NCBI GenBank assembly: GCA_963995505.1
Contig: OZ023182.1
Span: forward strand, 14,488,619 to 14,552,618
DNA from: Hypericum androsaemum
Taxonomy: Eukaryota; Streptophyta; Magnoliopsida; Malpighiales; Hypericaceae
DNA: 64,000 nucleotides
Direction of reading: 5' to 3'
The notes under the pieces were generated by a model that had not been told where the DNA came from, searched no databases, and worked only from the letters and a program-made list of their open reading frames with translations. Both the position numbers and the translations under genes were made by a program. Shown here piece by piece: positions 12,536 through 25,535 of the stretch. How positions within the stretch are numbered: the stretch's first letter is position 1; every line of letters begins with the position of its first letter.

Positions 12536-13650
12536 AAGAATTCGATTAAGTATGATAAAAAAAAGACTATGCATAGTAGTACGCTCATCATAAATTAAGT
12601 TATCTTTAAGTACTACAAAATGCTAATCATAATCTAAGGGATAAAGAAGTATATCAAAACATCGATCATAAGCTACGAGGAATTAACTTACAAGTTAGGT
12701 AAGTGATTTTTTTTGTTAAGACTAAGGTTATTCTTATACGGGATCATAAATTTTGCTGTCGTATGATCATTGATTTCTTGGTGAAATCTGAGTGGTCAAC
12801 AAAGAATTTTTTATGAGTTTGGTTGTTAAGAATTTTCCTAAATCAAAATCAAGTCTTCACTTACACACTCTAATTGAAACTTGACCAAATGATCTAGATA
12901 TTTATCCCAAGGCAAGTTCAAATTTGTACCTTGCTAAGATCAAGATGATTAAAGTTTTTACCCACCGTATAAGCGCCTCGCCATGGCTTGGTTGCTTGGT
13001 AGTCAAAGCACTCTTCTATGGATTAGAGAGATTAACTTTGGGAAGAGTTATATAATAATCTTTGAACAAGTCAACGTGATGGGCGACTGCCTTAGACGAT
13101 TCACTCTTTTGACCAAGGAACAATTGTTTAATTTTTTATTATGTTAATATAACATAACCCGATATAAAAGAAATTTCGGAAGTTCTTTTGACTTTGTTTT
13201 GTTATAGCTATTTTAGGGATCAAATCACCCACATGTCGAGTTCTACTCAAGTCAAGCCTAGAAATAAAAGTTGGCTATCTTAATAGCTAACAAAGAGTTT
13301 CTCCTCCAACGGCTACTTCAAATGTGAAGAGCATGCTTGAGGACTTGCTTGGACGGCTACATGCAAGGAAGATCCTATAAATAGAAGATCAAGCCAAGAA
13401 CAAAAGTGGATCACTCGAGAGAAAAAAAAGTAATCATGATTCAAAGAAGAAATCTAGCTCAAGTTGAATTAATACATTCAAGATAGAAAAGCTGTGATTA
13501 TGAAGTGGTTAAGAAAAAGAGCGTATTAGATATACTTTTATCTTAGGATACTTGCTCAACTTCTGTGTGAAGGTGTGAGAAGTATATTTGAAAGAGCAAT
13601 GACAAGCTCAAGGTTTCTAGAGGTCCTGTAAATCTAGAAGTGAGGTAACT
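12536..13650 (+). mobile_element. 5' LTR region of Sirevirus-type copia 1
   Basis: This stretch aligns in reverse complement with the LTR of the minus-strand Sirevirus (22158-23475). Shared pieces include AAGTACTACAAAAT near the outer end, GATCTAGATATTTATC in the middle, and the GTATAAGCG / CGCTTATAC block at 12967 versus 23115. The outer limit coincides with the end of the 2 kb direct repeat. The inner limit near 13650 is approximate because the primer-binding-site region appears deleted. Confidence 0.6.
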
Positions 13651-13754
13651 AGCTGGTGCCTGTGAAAGCTAGTGTATTGTGAGGTTACTAGTGAACCTGG
13701 TAAAACTAGAGAGCAGTAGCTAGCCAAAGTCCATGAAGCTCCTTTGTTTGCTAG

Positions 13755-15112
13755 AGCTCATTACTCCTTTTGGAAGGCAAAAATGAAGATCTTCATTTAA
13801 GTCAATGATTCGAAAGCTCTGAGAGCCATCGAAGATGGTCCCTTCACTATCTACGAGACAAAGAAGACGTGAGAGTAATCAAGTCCAAAGAGTATTAGAC
13901 TCTAGAAGAGGTGAAAAAGGTACCAGTTAATTGTAAAGCCATGAAGATGCTATATTGTGCATTAGATGCTTCGGAGTTTAATAGAATCTCTATGCATGCT
14001 TTGGCCAAAGTGATTTGGGATAAACTTGAAATTACTTACGAAGGTACTAACCAAGTGAAAGAGTCTAAGATAAACATGTTATTATATAAGTATGAGCTTT
14101 TCAAGATAGTACCTGATGAGACCATTGGTGAAATGGTGACAAGGTCACTAGGCAAAAGCTATACCAATTACAAATTTGTACGTAAATTATTGAGAAGCTT
14201 GCCTAAGTCTTGATCATCAAAAGTCATTGACATCGAAGAAGCTAAGTATCTCAATATCCTTACTATCAATGAACTCGTTGGCTCATTCATGACCATCGAG
14301 ATAAGAATGATCTAAGAGTCAAATGAGGAAATTGAAGAAAATATAAACTCCCAGAAAAAGAATCTAGCCTTCAAAGCTAAGGAAAGGGAAGTTGATTCTC
14401 GTGGGATAGATGAAGAAGATGAAGACATTTCCATATTGGCAAGACAATTCAACAAGTTCTTCAAGAGAAGAAAATTCCCCAAAAAGAAGTTCCTCAAGAA
14501 GAAAGAGGAGAACAAGAAGAAAGAAGCCGTTCGGTGCTATGAATGGAACAAGCTTGGACATGTTAGAAGTGAATTTCCTAAGCTCAATAAGAAGAAAGGC
14601 ATTAACAAGAAGAGAGAAAAAGACAAGGATCACGTAGTCCTTTAGGATCACACCGACTCTAACTCATCCACCTCAGATGAGAGTGAGGAAGCACAGCTAA
14701 GCTTAATGGCGATTGAGCAAGGAGAACACTCTCAGGTAAATGATGACTTTCATGACTTTACCTTTGAAGAGCTATATGATGCCTTTGATTAAGTCATAGG
14801 TGAACTGAGAGAAGGTGTGATTGAAAGATCCAAGCTTAGAAATGAGTTAACTCTCAGAGATGAAAGGATCAAAGCATTAGAATAAGAGTTAGAAGGGATA
14901 AAGTCTAAAAAGATTATTCTTGACACTACTCGTGTGTCTTAACCAACACAATCCATTAGCCGCCCAAGTAATAGACAACACAAAAGTCCTCATCGGACTA
15001 ACAAAAGATGTTACACTTGTATAATGTTGGATAAGATGGCTAGAACCAAAAAAGCCTGGGTTCCTAAGAGAACTTATATTTTATCTAACGAGTTTGGACC
15101 CAACAAGGTTTG
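13755..15112 (+). pseudogene. Sirevirus gag, frameshifted
   Basis: Reads HYSFWKAKMKIFI, then a capsid region around 13911-14213 containing ASEFNRISMHALAKVIWDKL and YELFKIVPDETIGE, then a zinc-knuckle remnant CYEWNKLGHVRSEFPKL at 14532-14585 in which the second Cys and the last Cys are replaced (W and F). Stops split it, for example after KSLPKS at 14213 and at 14644. The order and the 'GHV..E.PKL' knuckle are typical of Sirevirus (SIRE1/Maximus lineage) gag. The N-terminal part is shortened relative to the minus-strand copy. Confidence 0.75.
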
Positions 15113-15169
15113 AGTACAAAATCAAAGACTTAGTTGCTCTTGTAGGTATGTCTCAGAGCGCATCATAAG

Positions 15170-17940
15170 CAGAATCAGGAATGGTATATCGATAGTGGAT
15201 GCACGAGACATATGACTGGAGATAAAAGGTTCTTCTCTAGTATAAAGAAAAAGGAAGGTGGGAAGGTCACCTTCGGAGATAATGGACAAGGCACAATTGT
15301 CGTCAAGGTAATATTGGTAATTCATCTACCACTCTTATAAGAGATGTGCTGCTTGTTGATAGTTTAAAGTATAACTTTCTTAGCGTGTCATAACTCTGCG
15401 ATAAAGGACTATGTGTTAAATTTGAAGAAAATGTTTGCAAAGTTAAAAGTTTTGAAGGTGTATACATGATAGGACATATAAGAGGCAATGTCTATGTAGT
15501 TAACCTGAAGAGTCTTGATGCAAGCAACACATGCGCAATTGTCAAAGAAGAAGAGAGTTGGGTGTGGCACAGAAAGTTGGGACATGTTAATATGAGAACA
15601 TTGTCCAAACTTGCTAAGCATAAATCGTTTGATAAGAATAAACTCTGTGAGGCATGCGTCAAAGAGAAGCATGTTAAATCATCACTTAAACTAAAACATT
15701 ATTTATTTACTTCTCGACCTTTGGAGTTGATCCATATAGATTTATCTGGACCAACTTGAAGATAAAGTCTTGGAGGAAAACCCTATGGGTTTGTGTTTGT
15801 AGATGATTACTCCAGGTTTACTTAGGTATTATTTTTAAGATTGAAAAGTGAAATAACCAATACATTTGTCAAATTTTGTAAGAATGTGCAAAATAAGAAA
15901 AGTACCATGATCATAAGTGTAAGGAGTGATCATGGAACAGAGTTTGAGAACGAATAGTTCAAAAATTAATGTTATCAAAATGGAATTAACCATAATTTTT
16001 CTGTGCCTAGAACACCTAAAAAAAAGGGTTGTGAAAAGGAAGAACAGAAAGTTATAAGAAATGGCTAGGACTATGATATGTGAGTATAATATGCCAAAGT
16101 ATTTTTGGGCGGAGGCTGTCAATACTGCTTGTCATATTATAAATAAAATGTCTATTAGATCGTTGCTCAAAAAAATCCATATGAGCTATACAAGGGAAGA
16201 AAGAAAAATATTGGTTACTTCCACGTATTCAACAAGAAAAGGAGTAAGGTAGAAGAATACATACATGTCTTATTTAATGAACAAGCCTTGATACCTGGAT
16301 CAAGGAAAGAAAGTTGCCGACCTTTATGATGAAGATAAGGATGAGGAGATTATCCGCACAAATGACGATAAACAAGAGAAAAATGTAGGAAGGCATCCTC
16401 CAGCCACAAGAGAGTGGAAAGTCATCAAAGATCATCCTCTCATACAGGTAATAGGTGATCCATACGAAGGTATACTTACTCGAAGGAAAATCTATAATAC
16501 TTGCACGCATCTTGCATTTTTATCTCAAGTTAAACTTAGAGATATAAGTGATGTAATATATGATGAATTCTGGATGATTGCTATGCATGAAGAGCTAAAT
16601 GAATTCGGGAGAAGTAACGTGTGGACGCTTGTTTCTTGACCAGCAGATCATCCTGTGATTGGCACTAAGTGGGTCTTTAGGAACAAGATGGATGAAAATG
16701 CTATAGTAACTCGGAATAAGGCTAGACTTGTAGCACAAGATTATTCCCATGAAGAGAGAATATATTACGATGAAACATTCACACCTGTTGCTAGATTAGA
16801 AGCTATTCGGTTACTTTTAGCATTTGCATGCCACATGGACTTCAAACTTTACCAAATAGACATTATGAGTGCATTTTTAAATGGTATTGTTAAAGAAGAA
16901 GTCTATGTTAAACAACCACTTGGTTTTGAAAGCTTTCATAAGCTTGATCGTGTTTATCATTTAAACAAAGGTTTATATGGTTTGAAAAAAAACTCCTAAA
17001 GCTTGGTATGATAAGTTAAGTGACTTTCTAATCGAAAAGGGTTTTAAAATGGGCAATGTTGATACAACATTTTTCATTAAGGGTGAAAAGAATAATCTAT
17101 TGCTTGTACAAATATATGTCAATGATATTATTTTTGGCACAAAAAATGATTCTATGTGCAAAGAGTTTTCAAAAACTATGCAAAAAGAGTTTGAGATGAG
17201 TATGATGGAAGAATTGAAATATTTCTTTGAAAAGGAAATAACCAATCTAAAAAGGGAATTTTCATAAGTCAAACTAAGTATATCAAATATATCTTGAAGA
17301 AGTTTGACATGATGAAGCTGAATATGGGTTCTAGCACAAGGATGTGGACGATGTTCCCCATTTGATCAAAAGAAGTATTGAGGTATGATTCAGATCCTTA
17401 CTTTATTTAACTGCCAGTGGTCCTGATATACTATGCAGTATTTGTATGTGTGCTAGATTTCAATGTAGTCCCATGGAAACTCACTTTATGGCTGTTAAAA
17501 AGATATTTAGATATCTAAAGGGGATAATCGACACGGGTATTTGATATCCTAAGGAAAGTGGTTTTGAATTGATTGAATATTCTGACGCCGATTATGGAGG
17601 TTGCAAGCTGGATAGGAAGAGTACATCAGGAATATGGCAATTGCTTGGGAACATCCTGATATCATGGTTTAGCAAGAAGCAAAATTCTGTGTCTCTCTCC
17701 ATAGCTGAGGCGAAGTACATCTCTGCTGAAAGTTATTGTTCTCAACTTCTATGGATGAAGCAACAACTCCAAGACTAGTTTATGAATTTCAATAAAATAC
17801 TAATTATGTGTGATAATACTAGTGCTATTAGGCATCACTTTCTTAGAGATTATATCCAAAAGTGTGATACAGAGCTATATTTTGTATGCTCGAAAAATTA
17901 ATTAGCAGACATATTTACCAAGTCTTTAATTGAAGGAGAT
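15170..17940 (+). pseudogene. Sirevirus pol: protease, integrase, RT, RNase H
   Basis: Protease at about 15178 reads WYIDSGCTRHMTGDKRF (active DSG retained). GAG-pre-integrase and the integrase zinc region follow at 15556-15755 (WVWHRKLGHVNM, CEACVKEKH, HIDLSGP). Integrase core pieces at 15780-16140 contain stops. Reverse transcriptase lies at 16655-17267 (WVFRNKMDENAIVTRNKARL, YQIDIMSAFLNG, LYGLKK); its catalytic box reads YVND, so the first Asp of YVDD is lost. RNase H is at 17569-17778 (DADYGGCKLDRKSTSG). Purine-rich TTAAGGGGAGAAG at 17950 looks like a Sirevirus polypurine tract. Many stops and one-base slips show a long-dead copy. Confidence 0.85.
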
Positions 17941-18216
17941 TTTATTAGGTTAAGGGGAGAAGTTTAGACTCAAACGTTGTGATGGACTAAGAGATCTTCT
18001 CAACCATTACAAAGGACCAATGGACAATAACCGTCGGCTATCATAACGTAACAGCCAATCTTTGGTGTCCCTTCAACTGGGTTTGCCTAAGTCAATATAC
18101 GAGAGAGATTATAATTTTTTTTTTAATTTGTCATAATCATCCTCCACCTCTCTCCGTGCTTTCTACTCCTAAAACCTCCATTTCTCCTCTCTCCAGAGAT
18201 TTTTCTAAGAAACTCT

Positions 18217-18218
<2 letters not shown>

Positions 18219-18262
<44 letters not shown>
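18219..18262. repeat. CT microsatellite
   Basis: A CT dinucleotide run of about 44 bp just upstream of the env-like ORF region of Sirevirus 1. Confidence 0.95.
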
Positions 18263-18265
<3 letters not shown>

Positions 18266-18270
18266 CAAGG

Positions 18271-20440
18271 AAGATGAGGAATTCCAGCCACATACAGAGT
18301 CTTTCTAAGCCTCAAGAACCACCCAAGAAGAAGAATCTATGAGTTTTTGGATTGAAAGAGAAAGAGAATGCATCTAGAACTCCTACTACAGAAAGAGGTG
18401 AGTCCTCTTCGTCTAAACCCAAGACCAAACTCCCTTCAAAAAGAAAAAATTGCCACTCTCTTAGAAACAAACCAGAGATGGCGGAAGAAAGGTATGCAGC
18501 AGAGCTAGCAAAAAAGTTCTACCTCCTCTGCTCATGAAAGAAGTTATAGGAAAAACCTTCATGGTCGAGACATCAGAGAAGAAGGTACGTAAGAAGAAAG
18601 GGGAGATTGTCAAGCTGGGCAAGCGAAAGAGATCTGCTTCTAAGGATGAGCCCAAGGTGAAGAGGGTCAAGCCCTGCTCAGAAGAAATGGTTTCTTCGTC
18701 TTCTAGAACATCCAAGAGAAAGGTGGTTCGCGAAGACGATGACAATGAAGATGATACTGAGGCCACTTTGACTGAAGATAACTTCGGAAGAAGTTGTACA
18801 CCCAAGTCTCACAAATTGATAATTATTTATCCTGTCTGTGAGAACTTTCTGTTCATGCATGAAGAGTTTCTTGAACGATTCAACATGCTAAGTTTAGCCA
18901 AATTCAAGAATAAGAGCCTGATGGGGTTGGAAATGTGTAATAAGATCAGTGGGATGACATTCAAAAAGGTTGAAGTGAACTATAGAGCCACCATGATATA
19001 TGATGCTGAGTTCAGGATGGTTCAACATTTTATTTCCACGACTATCTTCAATAAGCCATCCAACATCAATGCCATTACCAATGAACAGATGAACCTCCTT
19101 AAGCATGTGTGGGCCAAAGACAAGATCAATGTTTTGAGTTTCTGATCTGCAAGATCAAAGCAGTAGCAAAAGAGCCCAAACAGTTCCTTCCTTATGAGAG
19201 GATCATATATTCTATCCTAGTTATGGTTGGAATATGTGAACCTCTAGATAAAGGAGCTGTTCCTAAGGATGTTTACAACTGTGTAACATTGCAAAGTATT
19301 GGAGTGAAGGAGATAGATGGGAAATGGATGAACACTAATTGAAAGAATACTATTTTGTCCATCAAGAGAAGAGCTGCTTAGTTTGAGAAAAGAAATAGAC
19401 TCACCAAAGTCCTATTTTCCAATTGCCCGAAATTGAAGCCACCCAAGCCTACTGACAAGAAGATGAAAAAGGATCTACTTACTTTGAAGAAGAAAGTTAT
19501 GAAGTTGTATAAGAGATACAAAAAGATGCAGTAGGATATAATGGTGTTGAAGGCTCAGGCTGGTCCCTTCAATCCAGTGCCTTCTCCTCAGCCTGAGGAT
19601 ATTGGCATCCTGCCGATGGACAACACCAACTCATCTCCTCAAAGATGTGCATATCCTATTCTGGAAGGAGATCATTCTCCTTATGTCAGTGCCTCTCCAT
19701 ATCATCATGTTCCAGATGAAGAAGAAGAAGAAGTCACTGCTCCCGAGAAAGAAATCCAAGTTGAAGGTATGCAAGACAAGGAATGCTCTTTGCCACTTGA
19801 ACAAGTGGTTGACTCCTTTATGGGACTTCAGAAATCTCCATTCCCCACACAACACCAGTATCACTAGTTTCTCTCTTCGCTCCACGCTTAAAAAGCACTG
19901 ATTTATCTAAGAAGACAAAGAGCAAGCTATCTATCACCCCAGCAACTCGTAAGTTATTTGTTGAAAGTCACCTTTCTAACAAGGACACCTTAAGGGGAGA
20001 AGAAGACTTGGCTAAGGGGAAGGAAAGAGAAGAAGAAGCTGCAATAGAAAATGTTACAGTGGAACAAAAAGAAGATGAAGCTATTCCTGAGAAACAAGCA
20101 TAAAAGTTGAAGCTGTGGCTGAAGAAAGCAAATGTAGTCCTCGACACTGCTGCTACTGCTGCTGCTGCATAGATTATCATCGAAGCAGCTGATGAGGATG
20201 TAAGGAAGAGAAAGGGCAAGGGTGTTGCTGTAGCCCCAAAGAAGAAGATTTGGTCAACTTCAAGAGTCAGAACATCATTGACAGAGAAGCCCGTACAGGA
20301 GAAGAAGAAGAGTCTCACCAAGACTCCACTAAAGACCAAGAAGGCCTCTACCTCTGCTCTCATGAAGAAAAAAGAAAGAACCAATCACTGCCTTCCAAAG
20401 AGCCTTCTTCATAGGCAAATATTGGGACAAGATTGTGACA
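18271..20440 (+). pseudogene. env-like ORF downstream of Sirevirus pol, broken
   Basis: After the polypurine tract, a second ORF region starts with ATG at 18274 (MRNSSHIQSLSKPQEPPKKK), then a stop. It continues with a basic Lys/Ser-rich segment, an acidic stretch (EDDDNEDDTEA), and a better-conserved segment at 18800-19342: FISTTIFNKPSNINAITNEQ, then FLICKIKAVAKEPKQFLPYE after a frameshift near 19135. The tail (19541-20440) is rich in Lys, Glu and Ala. Sireviruses often carry a coiled-coil envelope-like ORF in exactly this place, and the middle segment resembles the putative plant transposon protein domain. Membrane segments were not identified. Naming it 'env-like' rests on position and family knowledge. 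Confidence 0.55.
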
Positions 20441-20445
20441 TTCCC

Positions 20446-22065
20446 ATCTTTCTTTTCTTTTATAATGGAGAAGAACCTTCTATCTCCAACCATATGTCTC
20501 GTGCATCCGCTATCGATATACCATTCTTGGTTCTTCTCATGATTTGCTTCGAGATATCCTGCAAATGTAACTATGTCTTTGATTTTAGTACCTAAATCGT
20601 GTTGGGTCCAAACTCGTTAGTTAGAACATAAGTTCCCTTAGAAACCCAAACTCTCTTGGTTCTAGAATTCTTGCCCATCTGGAAATCTCTAGCTAAATGT
20701 CTAATATTTTCACAAGTGTAACATCTTTTATTAGTCCGGTGAGGACATCTATGTTGTCTATTACTTGTGTGGCTAGTGGATGATGTAGGGTGAGACACAC
20801 GAACAGTGTCACAAGTAGTCTTTTTAGACTTCAGCCTTTCTATCTCTTGTTCAAAAGTTTTGATCTTTTTTTCATTGAGAGTTAACTCATTCTAGAGTTT
20901 AGATTTTTCAATCATAGCTTCTCTCAATTCCTCAACAACTTGATCAAAAGTCTCATATAACTCGTCAAACGTAAAGTCAGCAAAGTCATCATTATTCACA
21001 TAAGATGGTTCTCCCTGCTCAATGGCCATTAAGCACACTTGTGCTTCCTCACTTTCATCATAGATAGATGAGTTGGAGTCGGTGTCATCCCAAAGGGCTA
21101 CGTGACCCTTGTCTTTAACTCTCTTCTTAACATTGCCTTTCTTCGGATTAAGCTTAGGGCATTCACTTTTGACATGTCCAAGCTTCTTGCATTCAAAGCA
21201 TCTTCTTTTCTCTCGTGCTCCTATTTCTTTTTTAGGAACTTCTTGTTGGAAAATCTTCTTTTCTTGAAGAATTTTTAAGTGTCTTGCCAACATGGCCACG
21301 TCTTCATCTTCTTCATCTTTCTCACAAGATTCAACTTCCTTTTCATCAGCCTTAAAGGCTAGGTTCTTTTTTCGGGAGTTACCATTTTCCTTAACTTTCT
21401 CATTTGACTCTTGGATCATTTTGATCTCATAAGTCATGAGAGAGCCAACAAGTTCATCGATAGTAAAGACATTGAGATCCTTAGCTTCTTCGATGACACT
21501 GACTTTTGATGACCAAGACTTAGGAAAGCTTTTTAATAATTTACGCACAATCTCATAATTTTTATAACTTTTGTCTAGTGACTTTATCCCATTTACTATG
21601 TTAGTAAACCTTGTCACTATTTCACCAATAGTCTCGTCAGGTAATATTTTGAAAAGCTCATACATATATACTAACATATTTATATTAGACTCTTTAACCT
21701 AGTTAGTACCCTAATAAGTAACTTTCAGTTTATCCCAAATTTCTTCGGATGAAGTACACATAGAGATCCCATTGAACTCAGAAGCTTTTAAAGCACAATG
21801 TAGCATATTAATGGCTTTACAATTTACCTGGACCTTTTTTACCTCTTTTGCAGTCTAAGCATTTTTAGGCTTGTCAACTTTAACTAATCCTTGCATCTCG
21901 TGTGGAATTCATGGTCTATCTTCAATAGCTCTCCAAGCTTTCCAATCATTAGATTGAATGAATATTGTCATCCTAGCTTTCCAAAAAGAATAGTGAGCTC
22001 CAACAAACAAGGGTGGTCTACTAGTAGACTGCCCTTCAGAAAAGGTAAGATTCGATGTGGTTGCC
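20446..22065 (-). pseudogene. Sirevirus copy 2: gag and start of protease
   Basis: The minus-strand ATG at 22065 gives MATTSNLTFSEGQSTSRPPL, HYSFWKARMTIFIQSNDWKA and then several stops. A long frame at 21677-20892 continues with YELFKILPDETIGEIVTRF, and a zinc knuckle with all residues retained (CFECKKLGHVKSEC) at about 21195. The acidic WDDTDSNSS tract and SYVNNDDFADFTFDELYETF follow. At 20580-20450 the protease start is visible (EWYIDSGCTRHM). The copy then stops abruptly against the env-like region of copy 1 at about 20445, so everything downstream of the protease is missing. Confidence 0.8.
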
Positions 22066-22140
22066 ATGATCTTTTCTATTGGATATTAGTCTTACACACT
22101 TAATCAAAACAGTTAAACGTATAGTGTATAAAGTATGGGA

Positions 22141-22157
22141 CCTTGCCCTGAGACCAA
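22141..22157 (-). other. primer binding site of Sirevirus copy 2
   Basis: The minus strand reads TTGGTCTCAGGGCAAGG, close to the usual Sirevirus PBS complementary to initiator tRNA-Met (TTGGTATCAGAGCAAGG), with two changes. It lies 76 bp upstream of the gag ATG and marks the inner end of the LTR. Confidence 0.65.
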
Positions 22158-23475
22158 TTATAGGTCCAATAAGAAACCTGGGGGGTTTTAGATTTCTAAT
22201 GTTTTTTACCGAGTTCTTTTGTACTTAGTTTATCAACGTAAACAAAAATAGAGATAGAAAATTTGACACTCGATGTATAGTGGTTCAGCTTAGTCCAGTG
22301 AGCCTACATCCACTCTTCAACTGTACTCTCACTTTTTATTACACCAATAAAAACACAAGACCACACCACAAGTTTTCACGGCTCACTTGTAACCTTACAA
22401 CCACTAGCTTTAACGAACTTCGACTAGCTACCATACTAGTTTTCCAGGCACACCAAAAACCTTTCGCTGATTATTGCTTTTACATATCTACTTCTTAGGA
22501 CTTCACACAAAAGTTGAGCAAGCAACCTAAGACAATGATTTTCTCAATCGCTCTATCTTAACCAATGTGATCATAGCTTTTCTCTCTTTAGATATATGAA
22601 TTTAGCTCTTTCTTAGTTTGTATCTTTGAATCTTGATCACTTTCTTTTATCTCTCATGGTTACTTTTTCTTTGGCTTTCTATTTATAGGATCACCTTTGC
22701 CTTGTAGCCGTTGGAATTTTCTTTTCGAGCAATTCTTCAAGCTTCTTTCATCCACATCAAATGTAGCTGTTTGTAGCTATTATAGGAGAAGCCTTCATTA
22801 GCTAGAAAAGTAGCCAACACTTCTCTTCCTAGGCTGACTTGAGTTGACTTCGACTTAGGCTTGATGTGATCCATAAAAATAGTTGTTACAAACAAAGACA
22901 TAAAACAACTTTTGAATCCTCTTTTGTATCGGATTATGTTAGTGTAATATAAATATAATTTAATCAATTATATCTTGGACAAAAGGGTGATTCAACTAGG
23001 GCAGGTATCCAATCACGTAGACTACCTAAGATGATTATAAAACTATTCAAAATTTGTTCACACTTATCCATGAAATAGTGTTTTAATCAACCACGCAACC
23101 AAGCAATAATGAGACGCTTATACGATGGGTAAATTCTTTAATCATCTTTTTCTTTTGATCATTGTGAAGTTAAAATTTGAACTCACCCGAGATAAATATC
23201 TAGATCACTTGGTCAAGCTCCAACTTTACTATAATGTGTAAGTAATGACTTGAACTAGACTTAAGAAAAGACATTAAGACCCAGCTCATGAAACATCTTC
23301 GTTGACTTCCGAAATCCATCTAACCTGGAAATCACATATCACACGAAAGATATATTTATGACTCAGTGTAATGATAATCTTAGTCTTTAAGGAAAAATAA
23401 TTTTGTAGTACTTGTAGATAACTGAGTTTATGGTCAGTGTACACTATCATGCTTTGCCAATTTCGACTGATCTTA
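22158..23475 (-). mobile_element. 5' LTR of Sirevirus copy 2
   Basis: The segment between the PBS and the right 2 kb repeat. It aligns in reverse complement with 12536-13650. Its outer end coincides with the start of the right direct repeat at about 23476. The terminal TG/CA is not clean, as expected for an old copy. Confidence 0.6.
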
Positions 23476-25535
23476 ACCAAAGAAGAGATTGATCCAATAC
23501 AAAATGAGTTTATTGAGTTTTGGGTTCAAGAGTTTAATTAGAGAGTGAAGTCTAATCAAATACAATTAATAAGAGATTAAATGGACAACTTTGAACTAAT
23601 TAAAATTTGTGAAGAAAGGAGAAGTTTCTATTGCCATCCATCTGATTTGGCTCGGCATGCACACCTAACTTGCCTCGCCCTGTGTCGGGCCTGTCCGGCT
23701 CGGGCTATAATTCTAGTACACTTGCAGACGCCAGCTGCAGATCGCAGATTTACAGGATTGCGCGTGCAGACTCTGTTCTAGGTTCAAGGGTCTATCTTTT
23801 TTAACCCATGTTAGACTTGGTGCTCCACTTGTGGCCCAATACTAGTTGGGCTCATCCTCACTTCCAGAATCATATTCCACCTTCTCCAGCAATTGGTATT
23901 TGAATTTAAACTCGTGCTGGTAAATATGACTTAAGAAAAATTGAATATGAGATTTTAATGACTCTAGTAATGGCCTATTTACTAACCTAGTTAATAAGTG
24001 ACTTATTGGCCATGGTAAATTTAGATTTGGCTATTGGAGGTTTTACGTTACTCATAAAAGGAGGCCTCCTCTTTTATTCCAAATCACCTTAGCTCACATT
24101 CTATCGTGAGCTTTCTCGCTCTCTCTTTTAGTGCATAGCATTATTCACACATAGAGTTTGAGTTATGCAGTCTTGAAAAATTCGCAACTCGTTTGGTTGT
24201 GCTTCAATCTGAACGAAACGATTGGACATTGTACTTTCAGAACTCTCTTTTCCTGGAAACCTAAAATTTGTATGCTTGTAATAAGAATTTAAGGTCAAGT
24301 GGCTTGATATAACCTCGTCTAATATTTGTTCAAATTGCGATTATAAGTATACTACTCTCGTCAATATTATTTTAGTTACTATATATAAATATATAACTCT
24401 CTTCAATATTATTTAATATATATCTGTGTGTGCATGAAAACCATCATAAAATACTACTAATTTCTAACCGTAACTCCATGGACTCGGGATGATTAAGCAA
24501 TGGCGATTATTCAAGTCGTCCCTGGGACTTCACATGGTTCAACGATATCGATATTTTTAAGGCAACGGTCCAATTGTCTCGAATCGTATTGGTGGTCCTT
24601 TCTTTGGGGTAGTAAAGTCTTACGTGTGCGACGTTCTATTCTAGAAATGTGAAGAAAATTAACAGGACAAACACTCTCCCAAGACTTTGTGCATATGGAG
24701 TCGGGATGACTAATCAATGGCTATTATTCAAGTCGTCCGTAGGACTTCACGTGGTTCAACAATATCGATATTTTTAAGGCATCGGTCCAATTGTCTCCAA
24801 GTTTGTATTATCCACTCATTTTATCATTCGACCTCGTATTGGTGGTCCTTTCCTTGGGGCAGTTAAGTCTTACTGTGCTATTCGTGACTTTCTATTCTAG
24901 AAATGTGAAGAAAATTAATAGGACAAACACTCTCCTAAGACTTGTACAGACAAATAAAACTTTCAATTAATCATTTGCCTTATTACATCTAGTAATATTT
25001 TTTATATTTATTTTAATGTGATGGTATTTTCAACTTCATTGGTTTGATGGTTTCTCATTTCTAGATAGCTGTTATGCTTTTTCATAAGGGATTCTATGCT
25101 GCGTTATTAAACTTTTGATATGATACAGTTTTTGGATATTTTGAATTATGATAATTATAATACTCATATATGAATATAACGACGACGGCATGTTACATTC
25201 ATAACGTACATTAATATGATTAGTGCCGTTTTTCATGTATGCTTTCAGAAAGAAAATGAAGAAATTGTGTACTATTGTGTATATATAATAAAATGTATTA
25301 TAAAATATTTTATTTTATTGGTCGTACTTTTTATTCAAATTATTCCACCATACTACGCATTATGTATTTTCAAAAGAATTTAATTGATCTTGAGAACGTA
25401 TCTTGACAGTAATATGTAAGCTATGGAATATTTTACCTTTCAAAAAACAAATATGTAAGCTATGAGATTTGTTGAATAATGGAAAAGTTTTGCGAAAGCG
25501 GACGTTTTGCACAACTTGCAATAAAGTTGAAGTTG
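23476..25535. repeat. right copy of the ~2 kb direct repeat
   Basis: Aligns with 10470-12535 in the same orientation. The start (CCAATACAAAATGAGTTTAT) and the end (TTGCACAACTTGCAATAAAG) are both recognisable. It lacks the first 35 bp or so of the left copy, including the TGTTGG start, and holds a TTTACGTTACTCATAAAAGG segment not in the left copy. Confidence 0.6.
24475..24960. repeat. two tandem units of about 210-270 bp
   Basis: The sequence from GACTCGGGATGATTAAGCAA to the CTAGAAATGTGAAGAAAATT block is repeated at once as GGAGTCGGGATGACTAATCA and onward. Each unit contains AAGTCGTCC.GGACTTCAC, TATCGATATTTTTAAGGCA and GTATTGGTGGTCCTTTC. Confidence 0.75.
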
